A DNA stretch of 64,000 nt from Mycobacterium sp. GA-1285 (GTDB lineage: Bacteria > Actinomycetota > Actinomycetes > Mycobacteriales > Mycobacteriaceae). Both the position numbers and the translations under genes were made by a program. The notes under the pieces were generated by a model. The model saw only the letters and a list, made by a program, of their open reading frames with translations, was not told where the DNA came from and searched no databases. This document shows positions 1-13,138 of the stretch, piece by piece. The first letter of the stretch is position 1; every line of letters starts with the position of its first letter. Where the stretch lies: contig NZ_LQIS01000053.1 in assembly GCF_001499905.1 (NCBI RefSeq), forward strand, positions 62,001 through 126,000. Direction: 5' to 3'.

Positions 1-202
1 TCTGGGTGGCACGACGGGCCCGGTCAGCGACATGAACGCAGCGCAGCTGCACGCCCTCGACCAGGGTTACACGTACGGGCTGCTGTGGGTGGCCGCGGTC
101 GCGGTGATGGTGGGATGCGCGTCGCTGCTCATTGGCTACTCGGCGTCGCAGGTCGCGCATGCGCAGGAGGTCAAGGACGCGATCGACTCCGGAGAGCTTT
201 AG
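1..202 (+). CDS. efpA: EfpA-type MFS efflux pump, C-terminal 66 residues (5' end outside window)
   Basis: Only the 3' end is present; the reading frame begins at base 2 and stops with TAG at 200-202. The visible residues hold the last transmembrane segment (around GLLWVAAVAVMVG) and a short cytoplasmic tail ending VAHAQEVKDAIDSGEL. From memory this tail nearly matches M. tuberculosis EfpA, a 14-segment DHA2-family drug/lipid exporter of the inner membrane, and efpA also lies directly before proS in M. tuberculosis. The next gene is a paralogue with a recognisably similar tail. The call rests on the tail and on synteny, since the transport core is not visible. Confidence 0.8.
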   Translation, partial: LGGTTGPVSDMNAAQLHALDQGYTYGLLWVAAVAVMVGCASLLIGYSASQVAHAQEVKDAIDSGEL

Positions 203-237
203 CTCGACATCTGACCGGGGAGAGCTTTAGCTCGACA
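191..237 (+). repeat. 19-bp direct repeat spanning the efpA stop codon
   Basis: The 19-mer GGAGAGCTTTAGCTCGACA occurs at 191-209 and again at 219-237. The first copy contains the last codons and stop of efpA; the second is noncoding and lies 31 bases before the start of the paralogous transporter. The copies are 28 bases apart. This looks like a small local duplication scar beside a tandem gene duplication. Confidence 0.8.
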
Positions 238-267
238 CCGAAACCGCACTCGGTAGGGTGGCTGTCC

Positions 268-1785
268 ATGTCTGCCGTCGGTGGGTCCTCCGAGTCGACG
301 GATCGTTCCGTGCCTCCCGCGGCGCTACCGCTCGCGAAGTCGGTTCTGGGGCCGGCGATCATCGCGATCACCGGCATGCAGCTCATGTCGACGCTCGACG
401 GCACAATCGTCATCGTCGCGCTGCCCCGGATGCAGGCGGACCTCGGACTCACCGACGCGAGCAAGAGCTGGGTGATCACCGCCTATGTCCTGGCGTTCGG
501 CGGACTGCTGCTGCTCGGTGGCCGCGTCGGCGACGCGATCGGTCACAAGCGCGCGTTCCTCTCCGGCGTCGGGGTGTTCACCATCGCGTCCCTGGTATGC
601 GGGTTGGCCACCGATCCCGTCACGCTGATCGTCGCCCGCGCCGTGCAGGGCACGGGCGCGGCGGTGGCCGCACCAACCGGGCTCGCGCTGATCGCGACGA
701 CGTATGCGGTCGGCCAGGCGCGTAACCGGGCGTTGGCGATATCGGCGGCCATGCAGGGCATCGGCTCTGTACTCGGCCTGGTACTCGGTGGCGCTTTGAC
801 GGTGATCTCCTGGCGGCTGGCGTTTCTGATCAACGTGCCGATCGGCATCGCGATCATCACGATCGCGGTCTTCCACCTCGCCGAGACACACCACGAGCGG
901 CTGAAACTCGACGTCGCCGGAGCGCTGTTGGCGACGCTGGGCTGCTCGGCGGCAGTGCTCGTCTTCACCCAGGGCCCGCCGCGCGGCTGGACCGACCCGC
1001 TGGTCTTCGGCGCCGCGATAGCAGCGGCGCTCTTCTTCATCGGCTTTCTGCTCGTCGAACGCACCGCCCAGCACCCGATCGTGCCGTTCTCGGTGTTCGA
1101 CAATCGCAACCGGGTCATGACCTTCATCGCGCTGTTCCTCGCCGGCGGCGTGCTGCTCACGCTGACCGTGATGATCGGGCTGCTGGTGCAGGACGTCCTG
1201 GGCTATTCGGCGCTCGAGGCGGGCATCGGCTTCATCCCGTTCGCGCTCGCCTTCGGGGTGGGCACCGCGGTGGCCGCCCGGCTCGCCCCGCGTGTCGCGC
1301 CGCGCTGGCTGATTCTCGGCGGCGGCCTGTTCGTCCTCGGCGCGATGCTGTACGGGTCGACGCTGGACCGCAGCATCCCGTACTTTCCGGACCTGTTCGC
1401 GCCGATTGTCGTCGGCGGCTTCGGGATCGGGGCCATCGCGGTGATCCTGCCGCTGTGCGCGATCGCCGGGGTGGGTCCCGGTGAGATCGGCCCGGTGTCG
1501 TCGATCACGCTGATGGTGCAGAACCTCGGCGGCCCGTTGGTGCTCGTCGTGATCCAGGCGGTGCAGACCTCGCGCACGCTGTACCTGGGCGGCACCACCG
1601 GACCGGTCAAGGACATGTCGCCGGCCGAGCTCGACGCGCTGGGCTACGGCTATACGTACTCGCTGCTGTGGGTGGCAGGCGTCGCGGTTTTGGTCGGCGT
1701 CGCCGCCTTCTTCATCGGCTTCTCGTCGCGTCAGATCGCCTCCGCACAGCACACGAAGGAAGCCGTGGAGGCCGGCGAGCTGTAG
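268..1785 (+). CDS. EfpA-like MFS transporter (DHA2 family), tandem paralogue
   Basis: A 505-residue inner-membrane protein of the 14-TM DHA2/EmrB-QacA type, probably a proton-driven exporter of drugs or lipids. The DHA2 motif appears as LDGTIVIVALP near residue 45, the first-loop motif as GGRVGDAIGHKRAF near 85, and a Pro-Gly antiporter-type segment follows. The C-terminus (LGGTTGPVKDM…EAVEAGEL) parallels the partial gene upstream, so the two form a tandem pair. ATG at 268 is chosen because family homology starts there; the frame is open further upstream but overlaps efpA. Substrate is unknown. The 27-base gap to proS contains the proS -10 element. Confidence 0.85.
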   Translation: MSAVGGSSESTDRSVPPAALPLAKSVLGPAIIAITGMQLMSTLDGTIVIVALPRMQADLGLTDASKSWVITAYVLAFGGLLLLGGRVGDAIGHKRAFLSGVGVFTIASLVCGLATDPVTLIVARAVQGTGAAVAAPTGLALIATTYAVGQARNRALAISAAMQGIGSVLGLVLGGALTVISWRLAFLINVPIGIAIITIAVFHLAETHHERLKLDVAGALLATLGCSAAVLVFTQGPPRGWTDPLVFGAAIAAALFFIGFLLVERTAQHPIVPFSVFDNRNRVMTFIALFLAGGVLLTLTVMIGLLVQDVLGYSALEAGIGFIPFALAFGVGTAVAARLAPRVAPRWLILGGGLFVLGAMLYGSTLDRSIPYFPDLFAPIVVGGFGIGAIAVILPLCAIAGVGPGEIGPVSSITLMVQNLGGPLVLVVIQAVQTSRTLYLGGTTGPVKDMSPAELDALGYGYTYSLLWVAGVAVLVGVAAFFIGFSSRQIASAQHTKEAVEAGEL

Positions 1786-1798
1786 CCCGGACGGTCAG

Positions 1799-1804
1799 TA
1801 AGGT
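1799..1804 (+). promoter_or_regulatory. -10 element of proS (leaderless)
   Basis: TAAGGT fits the mycobacterial TANNNT -10 hexamer and ends 8 bases before GTG 1813. Transcription would therefore begin at or next to the start codon, giving a leaderless mRNA. No clear -35 is visible. Confidence 0.55.
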
Positions 1805-1812
1805 TGTCGGCT

Positions 1813-3597
1813 GTGATCACCCGCATGTCGGAACTGTTCTTGCGCACCCTGCGCGACGACCCGGCCGACGCCGAAGTGCCCAGCCACAAACTGCTGATCC
1901 GCGCCGGCTATATCCGGCCGGTCGGACCCGGCCTGTACAGCTGGCTGCCGCTGGGGCTGCGGGTGCTGCGCAACATCGAGAACGTCGTCCGCGCCGAGAT
2001 GTCCGCTATCGGTGGGCAGGAGATCCTGTTTCCCGCGCTGCTGCCCAGGGCCCCGTACGAAACGACCAACCGCTGGACCGAGTACGGCGACGCGCTGTTC
2101 CGCCTGCAGGACCGACGCGGCAACGACTACCTGCTCGGCCCGACGCACGAAGAGTTCTTCACCATGACGGTGAAGGGCGAGTACAGCAGCTACAAGGACT
2201 TTCCGCTGGTGCTGTTCCAGATCCAGACCAAGTACCGCGACGAGGCGCGGCCGCGGGCGGGAATCCTGCGCGGCCGCGAGTTCGTGATGAAGGACTCGTA
2301 CTCGTTCGACGTCGACGACGACGGACTGCGAGCCCAGTATCTGGCCCACCGCGAGGCCTACCAGCGGATCTTCGACCGGCTGGGCGTGCGCTACGTCATC
2401 GTCTCGGCCGTCTCAGGTGCGATGGGCGGCAGCGCGTCCGAGGAGTTCCTGGCCGAAAGCGAGATCGGCGAGGACACGTTCGTGCGCTGTTTGGAGTCGG
2501 GCTACGCCGCCAACGTCGAAGCGGTGACCACCGCCGCCCCGAACCCGCTGCCCGTCGATGGCCACCCGGACGCCAAGGTCTACGACACGCCGGACACCCC
2601 GACGATCGCCACGCTGGTCGACTGGGCCAACGAGACGCTCGACCGCACCGTCACCGCGGCCGACACCCTGAAGAACGTGATGCTCAAGACCCGCGTGCCC
2701 GGCGGTGAGTGGGAGCTGCTGGGCATCGGTGTGCCCGGCGATCGGGAGGTCGACGACAAACGACTGGGCGCCGCGCTCGAACCGGCCGAGTACGCGTTGC
2801 TCGACGACGACGACTTCGCCAGGTATCCGTATCTCGCCAAGGGGTACATCGGCCCGAAGGCATTGCTGGCCAACGGGATTCGGTATCTGGTCGATCCTCG
2901 CGTGGTCGACGGCACGTCGTGGATCACCGGCGCCGACGAACCCGGCAAGCACGTCGTCGGCCTGGTCGCGGGTCGCGACTTCGTCGCCGACGGCACGATC
3001 GAGGCCGCCGAGGTGCGCGACGGCGATCCGTCGCCGGACGGGGCCGGGCCGCTGGTGAGCGCGCGCGGTATCGAGATCGGCCACATCTTCCAGCTGGGCC
3101 GCAAATACACCGACGCGTTCGAGCTCGACGTGCTCGGCGAGGACGGCAAGCCGGTCCGGTTGACCATGGGCTCCTACGGCATCGGGGTGTCACGGCTGGT
3201 CGCCGTCATCGCCGAACAACACCACGACGAGCTCGGCCTGCGCTGGCCGGCGGAGGTGTCACCGTTCGACGTCCACCTCGTCATCGCGAACAAGGACGCG
3301 GCGGCACGCGCCGGGGCCGAAGAACTGGCCGGCGAGTTGGATCGGCGCGGGGTCGACGTGCTGCTCGACGACCGCACCGCCTCGCCCGGGGTGAAGTTCA
3401 AGGACGCCGAACTGCTCGGTGTGCCGTGGCTCGTCGTCGTCGGCCGCGGCTGGGCCGACGGTGTGGTCGAGCTGCGCAACCGGTTCACCGGTGAGACCCG
3501 CGAGATCGCCGTCGACTCAGCGTCAGCGGACATCGCGGCGGCGTTGGCGCCGTCGAACGTGGGTTACCCGCACAACGGCGGTGGGAGCGTGCCTTAA
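1813..3597 (+). CDS. proS: Prolyl-tRNA synthetase
   Basis: Cytoplasmic class II aminoacyl-tRNA synthetase of 594 residues, charging tRNA-Pro with proline. It is the long bacterial form, with an inserted cis-editing domain between motifs 2 and 3. Visible elements are GPTHEE near residue 109, motif 2 [12 protein letters not shown] near 141, the insertion at about 225-405, motif 3 [10 protein letters not shown] near 452 and the C-terminal anticodon-binding domain. A TTG at 1804 is in frame, but GTG 1813 gives the family N-terminus [16 protein letters not shown] and sits just after a leaderless-type -10. Confidence 0.97.
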   Translation: MITRMSELFLRTLRDDPADAEVPSHKLLIRAGYIRPVGPGLYSWLPLGLRVLRNIENVVRAEMSAIGGQEILFPALLPRAPYETTNRWTEYGDALFRLQDRRGNDYLLGPTHEEFFTMTVKGEYSSYKDFPLVLFQIQTKYRDEARPRAGILRGREFVMKDSYSFDVDDDGLRAQYLAHREAYQRIFDRLGVRYVIVSAVSGAMGGSASEEFLAESEIGEDTFVRCLESGYAANVEAVTTAAPNPLPVDGHPDAKVYDTPDTPTIATLVDWANETLDRTVTAADTLKNVMLKTRVPGGEWELLGIGVPGDREVDDKRLGAALEPAEYALLDDDDFARYPYLAKGYIGPKALLANGIRYLVDPRVVDGTSWITGADEPGKHVVGLVAGRDFVADGTIEAAEVRDGDPSPDGAGPLVSARGIEIGHIFQLGRKYTDAFELDVLGEDGKPVRLTMGSYGIGVSRLVAVIAEQHHDELGLRWPAEVSPFDVHLVIANKDAAARAGAEELAGELDRRGVDVLLDDRTASPGVKFKDAELLGVPWLVVVGRGWADGVVELRNRFTGETREIAVDSASADIAAALAPSNVGYPHNGGGSVP

Positions 3598-3621
3598 GCC
3601 CACGCTCGGCGGCTCGAGGGG

Positions 3622-4089
3622 CTACTCGCTGCCGCCCGGGAATGCGACGGTGACCGGCGTCGTACCGAGGATCTGACTCCACCGCGCGGCCGCCACCGCA
3701 GACTGCGTCAGCGCGGTCACGCCGAAGGCACGCTCCTGTTCAGAAGTGGCCTGCTCGACCACCGCGCGCCACGCGACCGCGACGTCCTCCTCCATTCGCA
3801 CCGCGAGCTTGGCCGCGTCGGTGGGGGTGTTGACCTCCATCGGCAGCTGATATCCCGCCGCGGGTAGCGGGCCCGCGATCGACCGCTCTTCCAGCATCTT
3901 CAGCCCGGCCTCGCGGCGTTCGCGGTGCTCGGCCATGGCCTTGGACACCAGCCAGTTGTCTTCGGGCGTGGAGTGCGCCGAAACGATTCCGTAGCCGTAG
4001 ATGGTCGCGTGTTCGGTGGCGACCGCATCGTAGAGTGCGCCGTCCGCGGGGTTCGGCGGTCGCGTCGGGGTGGGCTCCGGCGATGTCAT
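3622..4089 (-). CDS. DUF4439 ferritin-like protein
   Basis: A 155-residue protein with a Pro/Thr-rich N-terminus (about 20 residues) followed by a helical domain with several Glu and His residues (ATEHATIYGYG, EHRERREAG), typical of the ferritin-like DUF4439 family. From memory it corresponds to M. tuberculosis Rv2844, between proS and rimP on the opposite strand. Metal binding is plausible for the fold but not shown. Its ATG overlaps the stop of the upstream lipoprotein gene by four bases, so the two are probably co-transcribed and translationally coupled. An earlier in-frame start would extend it into that gene. Confidence 0.8.
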   Translation of the reverse strand: MTSPEPTPTRPPNPADGALYDAVATEHATIYGYGIVSAHSTPEDNWLVSKAMAEHRERREAGLKMLEERSIAGPLPAAGYQLPMEVNTPTDAAKLAVRMEEDVAVAWRAVVEQATSEQERAFGVTALTQSAVAAARWSQILGTTPVTVAFPGGSE

Positions 4090-4586
4090 CGCGTCTTCTC
4101 CGATCCGGCCAGGGCGACCGTGTGCGCGGCGGTGCACGCCGCGGCGATCGACGCGACGAGTCCCGCGCGGTAGCCGGAGAGCTTGGCCGCGAGCTCGGTG
4201 GCGCTCGACGCCGATGCCCGCAGCGCGTTGACGGTGTCCTTGGCGGTGGGCGGCTTCGCCGGCTCGGCGGTCGTGCTGGTCGGAGTGGACGTGGGAGCCT
4301 CGTCGCCGCGCAACCGGACCAACTCGTCGGACAGCGCCTGGGCATGCGCGGCTCGTTCGGCTGCCACCGCCGTCAGCGCCTCCGCGACGGGACCGTGTTC
4401 GTTAGCCGCGGCATCGGTGGCCAGCTGGCTGTCTGCACGCGCGCGGTCGAGTTGAGCAGCGAGTTCGTCGACCTCGGGCGGTGGGGGCGGTGAGCCGCAG
4501 GCCGCCACGGTCCCGCCCAGCAGCGCCAGCGCCGCCGCCGAGGTCAATACGCGTCTCCTGCTGATGGTCGGCGGGGGGCTCGGCAC
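4086..4586 (-). CDS. Alanine-rich lipoprotein (Rv2843-like)
   Basis: A predicted lipoprotein of 166 residues. The N-terminus has a run of arginines (SRRR), a short hydrophobic segment ([14 protein letters not shown]) and a lipobox ending in Cys (TVAAC), so export (possibly by Tat, given SRRRVL) and lipid anchoring are likely. The remainder is Ala/Glu/Arg-rich helix with a Pro/Thr-rich spacer and no recognisable domain. GTG 4586 is preferred because it places the signal peptide at the N-terminus. It pairs with the DUF4439 gene through an ATGA overlap, suggesting a shared envelope role. Function unknown. Confidence 0.7.
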   Translation of the reverse strand: MPSPPPTISRRRVLTSAAALALLGGTVAACGSPPPPPEVDELAAQLDRARADSQLATDAAANEHGPVAEALTAVAAERAAHAQALSDELVRLRGDEAPTSTPTSTTAEPAKPPTAKDTVNALRASASSATELAAKLSGYRAGLVASIAAACTAAHTVALAGSEKTR

Positions 4587-4726
4587 GACAACATCTTGCC
4601 ATTGCGCTCGGCCCGCATCGCTGTTCGTTTGGCGTTTACCGCCGCGGTGCTGGCGTATCGTGGAGTGTCGGTTCCAGGGTGTGTCGCCGGGATCGAGTCC
4701 GGACAACTCAAGACGAGGAGCTCGCC

Positions 4727-5266
4727 GTGACGGAGCGTTCTGCGGGATTGCCGTCGCAGAAAGAGGTGATCGAGCTACTCGACGGCGAGTTCGCGCGCGC
4801 GGGTTATGAAATCGAGGACGTGATCGTCGACCCGGCCGCGCGTCCGCCGCGCATCACGGTGGTGGCCGACGGGGACGACGGCCTCGACCTCGATTCGATC
4901 GCCCGACTGTCCCGTACTGCCTCCGCGCTACTCGATGAGGTCGATGCGCGATCGGCACCTTACGTACTCGAGGTCACCTCACCAGGGGTGGACCGGCCGC
5001 TGACCGCCGAGAAGCACTACCGGCGGGCGCGCGGCCGCAAGGTCGAGCTGACATTGTCCGACGGCTCGCAGCTGACCGGCAGACTCGGTGAAATCCACGA
5101 CGGCGTGGTGCGTTTGGTGGTGCGGGCCGGCCGGCAGGCCAACTTCTCCGTCCGCGAGTTACCGCTGGACGGCATCTCGAAAGCTGTTGTGCAAGTTGAA
5201 TTCTCGCCTCCCAACCCGCGAGAGCTGGAGCTGGTCGGCCGATCTGGGAAGGAGGCGCCGGCGTGA
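4727..5266 (+). CDS. rimP: Ribosome maturation factor RimP
   Basis: Cytoplasmic 30S assembly factor of 179 residues. The N-terminal domain contains the family signature [16 protein letters not shown], followed by the small SH3-like C-terminal barrel ([18 protein letters not shown]). GTG 4727 is chosen because GAGGAG lies at about the right distance upstream; the frame extends further up without homology. Its last four bases overlap the GTG of nusA, so it heads the conserved rimP–nusA–ylxR–infB series. Confidence 0.95.
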   Translation: MTERSAGLPSQKEVIELLDGEFARAGYEIEDVIVDPAARPPRITVVADGDDGLDLDSIARLSRTASALLDEVDARSAPYVLEVTSPGVDRPLTAEKHYRRARGRKVELTLSDGSQLTGRLGEIHDGVVRLVVRAGRQANFSVRELPLDGISKAVVQVEFSPPNPRELELVGRSGKEAPA

Positions 5267-6306
5267 ACATCGACATGGCCGCACTACACGCCATCGAGGT
5301 CGACCGCGGAATTCCGGTGGGCGAACTCGTCGAGACCATCAAATCGGCACTGCTGACCGCGTATCGACACACCGAGGGTCATGCCGCCGAGGCACGTATC
5401 GAAATCGACCGCAAGACCGGCGAGGTCAAGGTCATCGCGTCCGAGGTGGACGAGGACGGCAACACGATCACCGAATGGGACGACACCCCAGAGGGATTCG
5501 GCCGCGTCGCCGCGACGACGGCGCGCCAGGTCATGTTGCAGAGATTCCGCGACGCCGAGAACGAGAAGACCTACGGCGAGTTCTCGGCCCGCGAGGGCGA
5601 CATCGTGGGCGGGGTGATCCAGCGCGATGCGCGGGCCAACGCCCGCGGCCTCGTCGTGGTCCGCATGGGCAGCGAGACCAAAGGATCCGAAGGCGTCATC
5701 CCGGCCGCCGAGCAGGTTCCCGGTGAGCGCTACGAACACGGGGACCGGTTGCGCTGCTATGTCGTCGGTGTCAGCCGCGGCGCACGTGAGCCGTTGATCA
5801 CGCTGTCGCGCACGCACCCGAACCTCGTGCGCAAGCTGTTCTCGCTGGAGGTTCCCGAGATCGCCGAGGGCTCCGTCGAGATCGTTGCGGTCGCCAGGGA
5901 AGCCGGTCACCGCTCGAAGATCGCGGTCACCTCGAGGGTGCCGGGGCTCAACGCCAAGGGCGCCTGCATCGGGCCCATGGGTCAGCGTGTGCGCAACGTG
6001 ATGAGCGAACTGTCCGGCGAGAAGATCGACATCATCGACTACGACCCCGATCCGGCGAAGTTCGTCGCCAACGCGCTTTCACCGGCCAAGGTGGTCTCGG
6101 TGACGGTCATCGACGAGGCCGCACGGGCGGCCCGCGTCGTCGTACCCGACTTCCAGCTGTCGCTGGCCATCGGCAAGGAAGGGCAGAACGCGCGGCTGGC
6201 GGCTCGGCTCACCGGTTGGCGCATCGACATCCGCAGCGACGCACCCCCCGCGGGCACCACCGAGCCCGGCCAGGACGCCGCACGCGGTGCCGTGGGAGAC
6301 AGGTAA
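5263..6306 (+). CDS. nusA: Transcription termination/antitermination factor NusA
   Basis: RNA polymerase-associated factor controlling pausing, termination and rRNA antitermination. The 347 residues show the N-terminal polymerase-binding domain, an S1 barrel near 110-180, KH1 with [15 protein letters not shown] near 233 and KH2 with [18 protein letters not shown] near 302. The C-terminal acidic repeats of E. coli NusA are absent, as usual in actinobacteria. It starts with GTG inside the rimP stop (GTGA), indicating translational coupling. Confidence 0.97.
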   Translation: MNIDMAALHAIEVDRGIPVGELVETIKSALLTAYRHTEGHAAEARIEIDRKTGEVKVIASEVDEDGNTITEWDDTPEGFGRVAATTARQVMLQRFRDAENEKTYGEFSAREGDIVGGVIQRDARANARGLVVVRMGSETKGSEGVIPAAEQVPGERYEHGDRLRCYVVGVSRGAREPLITLSRTHPNLVRKLFSLEVPEIAEGSVEIVAVAREAGHRSKIAVTSRVPGLNAKGACIGPMGQRVRNVMSELSGEKIDIIDYDPDPAKFVANALSPAKVVSVTVIDEAARAARVVVPDFQLSLAIGKEGQNARLAARLTGWRIDIRSDAPPAGTTEPGQDAARGAVGDR

Positions 6307-6383
6307 GCGGTCGCCGGCGCACGCGTCCACGCCGACCAGCGCAGCCATTTCAAATACCAGCGGCAGTGACGGTAGACTCACCT

Positions 6384-6776
6384 GTGATCCAGCGCGAGAC
6401 TTCGGCTTCGGCGCAACGACGCAGCCCCGACGATCCTGTCGGACCGGTGCGGACCTGCGTGGGTTGCCGGAAACGAGAGCTGGCCGTCGAACTGCTTCGG
6501 GTGGTCGCTGTCGGCAACGTCGATGGGGCTGGGAATTCTCTCGGCACCGTCACCGTTGACCCGGCGAGAAAGCTGCCGGGGCGGGGTGCGTGGCTGCACC
6601 CCACTCCACAGTGTCTCGAGGTGGCGATTCGTCGGCGAGCGTTCGGTCGAGCGCTGCGTATCACCGGTTCACCGGACGTATCCGCGGTGATCGAGTATGT
6701 CGGCACTCTCAGCAGTGCGGACCCGCCCGACCCCTCGGCAACAGAACAGGTAGCGAAGAACATGAGCACACCGTGA
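6384..6776 (+). CDS. ylxR: YlxR family nucleic-acid-binding protein (DUF448)
   Basis: A small basic protein of 130 residues between nusA and infB, the usual place for this family. The signature RTCVGCRKR lies near residue 28 and the second conserved block KLPGRGAWLHPTPQC followed by a basic helix lies near 65. YlxR proteins bind RNA and, in some bacteria, RNase P. GTG 6384 is chosen because conserved sequence begins soon after; an in-frame GTG lies 18 bases upstream. The last 25 residues are Ser/Pro-rich and unconserved. Confidence 0.85.
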   Translation: MIQRETSASAQRRSPDDPVGPVRTCVGCRKRELAVELLRVVAVGNVDGAGNSLGTVTVDPARKLPGRGAWLHPTPQCLEVAIRRRAFGRALRITGSPDVSAVIEYVGTLSSADPPDPSATEQVAKNMSTP

Positions 6777-6854
6777 AGTCCCGATGACCATGCGTCATAG
6801 CTAACCCGAGGCGCGGCGCCTACCACCGCTGACGCCTCTAGAGATGGAGATGTA

Positions 6855-9554
6855 GTGGCAGGTAAGGCCCGTGTACACGAGTTGGCCAAGGAACTCGGTG
6901 TCACCAGCAAGGAAGTTCTCGCTCGTCTGAGCGAACAGGGCGAATTCGTCAAGTCCGCGTCCTCCACTGTGGAGGCCCCGGTGGCGCGCCGGTTGCGCGA
7001 ATCCTTCGGCGGCGGCAAGCAGGCCGCCGAGAAGGTCAAATCCGACGGCAACGGTTCGGCGGCTGCCTCGTCGACGGCTGCGCCGGCCGCGCCTGCCAAG
7101 AGCCCCGCTCCGAAGGAGCCCGCGAAGGCGCCCGCGCCCAAACCTGCGGCTCCCCCCGCCGAGGCTCCCTCTGTCGCTTCGCCCGCGGCGGCCGCCGCCC
7201 CGTCAGCCACACCCGCCGCCCCTGGGGCCCGTCCCGGTCCGCGGCCGGGTCCGTCGCCGAGCGCGCCCAAGCCCGCTCCGCGTGTGCCGCGGGTCGGCAA
7301 CAACCCGTTCTCCTCGCAGCAGCCGGTGGATCGCGCGATCCCGCGTCCCCAAGGTCCCCGGCCCGGCCCCGGGGGCCCGCGGCCCGGTGCCCCGCGTCCG
7401 GGCATGTCCCCGAGCAACATGCCGCCGCGCCCCGGCGGACCCCGGCCGCCGCGTCCCGGTGGCGGTCCTCGGCCCGGTCCCGGTGGCGGTCCCCGTCCCG
7501 GTGCGGGTCAGGGCGCCCGCCCCGGCGCTGGCGGCGGCGGTGCTGGCGGTAACTACCGCGGTGGTGGCGGCGGCGCTCCGGCCGGTGGCGGCTTCCGTGG
7601 TCGCGGCGGCGGTGGCCGGCCCGGCCAGCGCGGCGGTGCCGCCGGTGCGTTCGGCCGTCCCGGCGGCGCGCCCAAGCGCGGACGCAAGTCGAAGAGGGCG
7701 AAACGCGCCGAATACGAGAACATGCAGGCGCCGGTCGTCGGTGGCGTCCGGCTGCCGCACGGCAACGGTGAGACCATCCGGCTGGCCCGCGGCGCTTCGC
7801 TGAGCGATTTCGCCGAGAAGATCGACGCGAACCCGGCCGCGCTGGTGCAGGCGCTGTTCAACCTCGGCGAGATGGTCACCGCGACGCAATCCGTCGGCGA
7901 CGACACCCTCGAACTGCTCGGCAGCGAGATGAACTACAAAGTTCAGGTCGTCTCCCCGGAGGACGAGGACCGCGAACTGCTGGAGTCGTTCGACCTCACC
8001 TACGGCGAGGACGAAGGCGGCGAAGAGGACCTCGAACAGCGCCCTCCGGTCGTTACGGTCATGGGCCACGTCGACCACGGCAAGACCCGACTGCTGGACA
8101 CCATCCGCCAGGCCAACGTCCGCGAGGCCGAGGCCGGCGGCATCACCCAGCACATCGGCGCGTACCAGGTCGAGGTCGACCTCGACGGCACCGTCCGGCC
8201 GATCACGTTCATCGACACCCCGGGTCACGAGGCGTTCACCGCCATGCGTGCGCGTGGTGCGAAGGCCACCGACATCGCGATTCTGGTGGTCGCCGCCGAC
8301 GACGGCGTGATGCCGCAGACGGTCGAGGCCATCAACCACGCGCAGGCGGCCGAAGTGCCGATCGTGGTCGCGGTCAACAAGATCGACAAGGAAGGCGCCG
8401 ACCCGGCCAAGATCCGCGGTCAGCTCACCGAATACGGCCTGATTCCCGAGGACTACGGCGGCGACACGATGTTCGTCGACATCTCCGCCAAGCAGGGCAC
8501 CAACATCGACGCGCTGCTGGAAGCGGTGGTGCTGACCGCCGATGCGGCCCTGGACCTGCGGGCCAACCCGGACATGGAGGCCCAGGGTGTGGCGATCGAG
8601 GCGCACCTGGACCGCGGTCGCGGCCCGGTGGCCACCGTGCTGGTTCAGCGCGGCACGCTGCGGGTCGGCGACTCGGTGGTGGCCGGCGATGCGTACGGCC
8701 GGGTCCGGCGCATGGTCGACGAGCACGGCGAAGACGTCGCCGAGGCGCTGCCGTCGCGGCCCGTTCAGGTCATCGGCTTCACGTCGGTGCCCGGCGCCGG
8801 TGACAACTTTCTCGTCGTCGACGAGGACCGCATCGCGCGTCAGATCGCCGACCGGCGCAGCGCCCGCAAGCGCAACGCCATGGCCGCCCGCAGCCGCAAG
8901 CGGATCAGCCTGGAGGATCTGGATTCGGCCCTGAAGGAAACCAGCCAGCTGAACCTGATCCTCAAGGGCGACAACGCCGGTACGGTCGAGGCGCTCGAGG
9001 AGGCCCTGCTGGGCATCCAGGTCGACGACGAAGTCGAGCTGCGGGTCATCGACCGCGGCGTCGGCGGCGTCACCGAGACCAACGTCAACCTGGCGTCGGC
9101 CTCGGACGCGATCATCATCGGCTTCAACGTCCGCGCGGAGGGCAAGGCCACCGAGCTGGCCAACCGCGAGGGCGTGGAGATCCGCTACTACTCGGTGATC
9201 TACCAGGCGATCGACGAGATCGAGAGTGCGCTCAAGGGCATGCTCAAGCCGATCTATGAGGAGCGCGAACTCGGGCGCGCCGAAATCCGCGCCATCTTCC
9301 GGTCGTCGAAGGTCGGCAATATCGCCGGCTGCCTCGTTCAGTCCGGGATCATGCGACGCAACGCGAAGGCCCGGCTGCTGCGCGACAACGTCGTGGTGGC
9401 CGAGAACCTCACCGTGTCGTCGCTGCGCCGGGAGAAGGACGACGTCACCGAGGTCCGCGAGGGTTACGAATGCGGTCTGACGCTGACGTACTCCGACATC
9501 AAGGAGGGCGACGTCATCGAGACGTACGAGCTCGTCGAGAAGGAGCGCACGTAG
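6855..9554 (+). CDS. infB: Translation initiation factor IF-2
   Basis: GTPase that delivers initiator tRNA to the 30S subunit; 899 residues. The N-terminal IF2N motif ([11 protein letters not shown]) is followed by a very long Ala/Pro- then Gly/Pro/Arg-rich linker (about residues 50-285, with PRPGGPRPP-like repeats), as in other actinobacteria. The GTPase core has GHVDHGKT at about 404-411, DTPGHE at about 454 and NKID at about 508, followed by the standard IF2 C-terminal domains. GTG 6855 has GGAGATG a few bases upstream. Confidence 0.97.
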   Translation: MAGKARVHELAKELGVTSKEVLARLSEQGEFVKSASSTVEAPVARRLRESFGGGKQAAEKVKSDGNGSAAASSTAAPAAPAKSPAPKEPAKAPAPKPAAPPAEAPSVASPAAAAAPSATPAAPGARPGPRPGPSPSAPKPAPRVPRVGNNPFSSQQPVDRAIPRPQGPRPGPGGPRPGAPRPGMSPSNMPPRPGGPRPPRPGGGPRPGPGGGPRPGAGQGARPGAGGGGAGGNYRGGGGGAPAGGGFRGRGGGGRPGQRGGAAGAFGRPGGAPKRGRKSKRAKRAEYENMQAPVVGGVRLPHGNGETIRLARGASLSDFAEKIDANPAALVQALFNLGEMVTATQSVGDDTLELLGSEMNYKVQVVSPEDEDRELLESFDLTYGEDEGGEEDLEQRPPVVTVMGHVDHGKTRLLDTIRQANVREAEAGGITQHIGAYQVEVDLDGTVRPITFIDTPGHEAFTAMRARGAKATDIAILVVAADDGVMPQTVEAINHAQAAEVPIVVAVNKIDKEGADPAKIRGQLTEYGLIPEDYGGDTMFVDISAKQGTNIDALLEAVVLTADAALDLRANPDMEAQGVAIEAHLDRGRGPVATVLVQRGTLRVGDSVVAGDAYGRVRRMVDEHGEDVAEALPSRPVQVIGFTSVPGAGDNFLVVDEDRIARQIADRRSARKRNAMAARSRKRISLEDLDSALKETSQLNLILKGDNAGTVEALEEALLGIQVDDEVELRVIDRGVGGVTETNVNLASASDAIIIGFNVRAEGKATELANREGVEIRYYSVIYQAIDEIESALKGMLKPIYEERELGRAEIRAIFRSSKVGNIAGCLVQSGIMRRNAKARLLRDNVVVAENLTVSSLRREKDDVTEVREGYECGLTLTYSDIKEGDVIETYELVEKERT

Positions 9555-9581
9555 TGGGCCGCGCGTGCTTCGGGAGGCACG

Positions 9582-12394
<2,813 letters not shown>

Positions 12395-12470
12395 CCTCCT
12401 TGATGCGAGCGCCCGTGTCTGTACACGACATGCCGCAAAGAACTGGTGGAATGTGGACGCTCGCGGGGCG

Positions 12471-13049
12471 TCAGCGTCCGCGCGAGGCGCGGGCCCGCGC
12501 TATCGCGGCCCAGCCGAACTCCGTCGTCTTGACTCGGACATCGCCGAATCCCGCCGCCGTCAACCGATCCGGCAGTGTCGCAGGATCAATAGGGTTGTAG
12601 GTGTCGCCCTCGTGTGCGACGGCCAACGCGTCGCTGCCGAGGCTGTCGCTGGCCACCAGCGCCGCTCCGGGCCGCAGCACGCGGGCGACCTCGGCGAACA
12701 GCCGGTCCTGGAGTTCGGCGCTGGGGACGTGGTGCAGCATCGTGAAACACGCTGCGCCGGTGAAGCGGTCATCATCGTAGGGCAGCGCGGTCGCGTCGCC
12801 GCGCACGATCTCGACGGTCGGGACATCGGCGAAGCGAGCGGTCAGCATCGCCGCAAGTTCGTCGTCGATCTCCACCGACGTCAGCCGGCCCGCCGATCCG
12901 CACAGCACATCGGTGGTGGCGCCGTAGCCGGGGCCGACCTCGAGTACGTCGTCGCCGAGGTCGATCTCACCCAACGCCCACGGCAGAATCACCTCGCGGA
13001 TCAGCTGTCGCCATTCGTCGCTGCCGCAGTACTCATGCGCTTCGTTCAC
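12471..13049 (-). CDS. Class I SAM-dependent methyltransferase
   Basis: A 192-residue Rossmann-fold methyltransferase. Motif I is VLEVGPGYG near residue 40, the acidic residue after strand 2 is in SVEID near 59, and motif II/III regions are GDATALPYDDDRF and VLRPGAALVASD. Substrate unknown; such stand-alone Methyltransf_11-type proteins cannot be assigned from sequence. GTG 13049 is supported by a leaderless-type -10 six bases upstream. It is convergent with dinF, with a 76-base gap in which I see nothing. Confidence 0.85.
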   Translation of the reverse strand: MNEAHEYCGSDEWRQLIREVILPWALGEIDLGDDVLEVGPGYGATTDVLCGSAGRLTSVEIDDELAAMLTARFADVPTVEIVRGDATALPYDDDRFTGAACFTMLHHVPSAELQDRLFAEVARVLRPGAALVASDSLGSDALAVAHEGDTYNPIDPATLPDRLTAAGFGDVRVKTTEFGWAAIARARASRGR

Positions 13050-13055
13050 GCTCGC

Positions 13056-13061
13056 AGCCTA
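13056..13061 (-). promoter_or_regulatory. -10 element of the methyltransferase gene (leaderless)
   Basis: On the minus strand TAGGCT ends 6 bases before GTG 13049, the spacing seen at many leaderless mycobacterial genes. It fixes the start codon. Confidence 0.5.
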
Positions 13062-13138
13062 TGAGCGTGCGCAAAGTGCTGTAAATCCGCGGCGTGTCGG
13101 GTGCGGACACGCACCGTCGCGCGAACGAGGCGGAGGCG

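Noticed and set aside
325-1752. Long minus-strand open frame across the EfpA-like gene.
   Set aside because: Arg/Asp/His-rich translation typical of the antisense of a high-GC gene; no homology, no ribosome-binding site.
7200-7700. GC-rich repetitive stretch in infB, considered as a DNA repeat element.
   Set aside because: It encodes the Pro/Gly/Arg linker of IF-2, which is repetitive in all actinobacteria.
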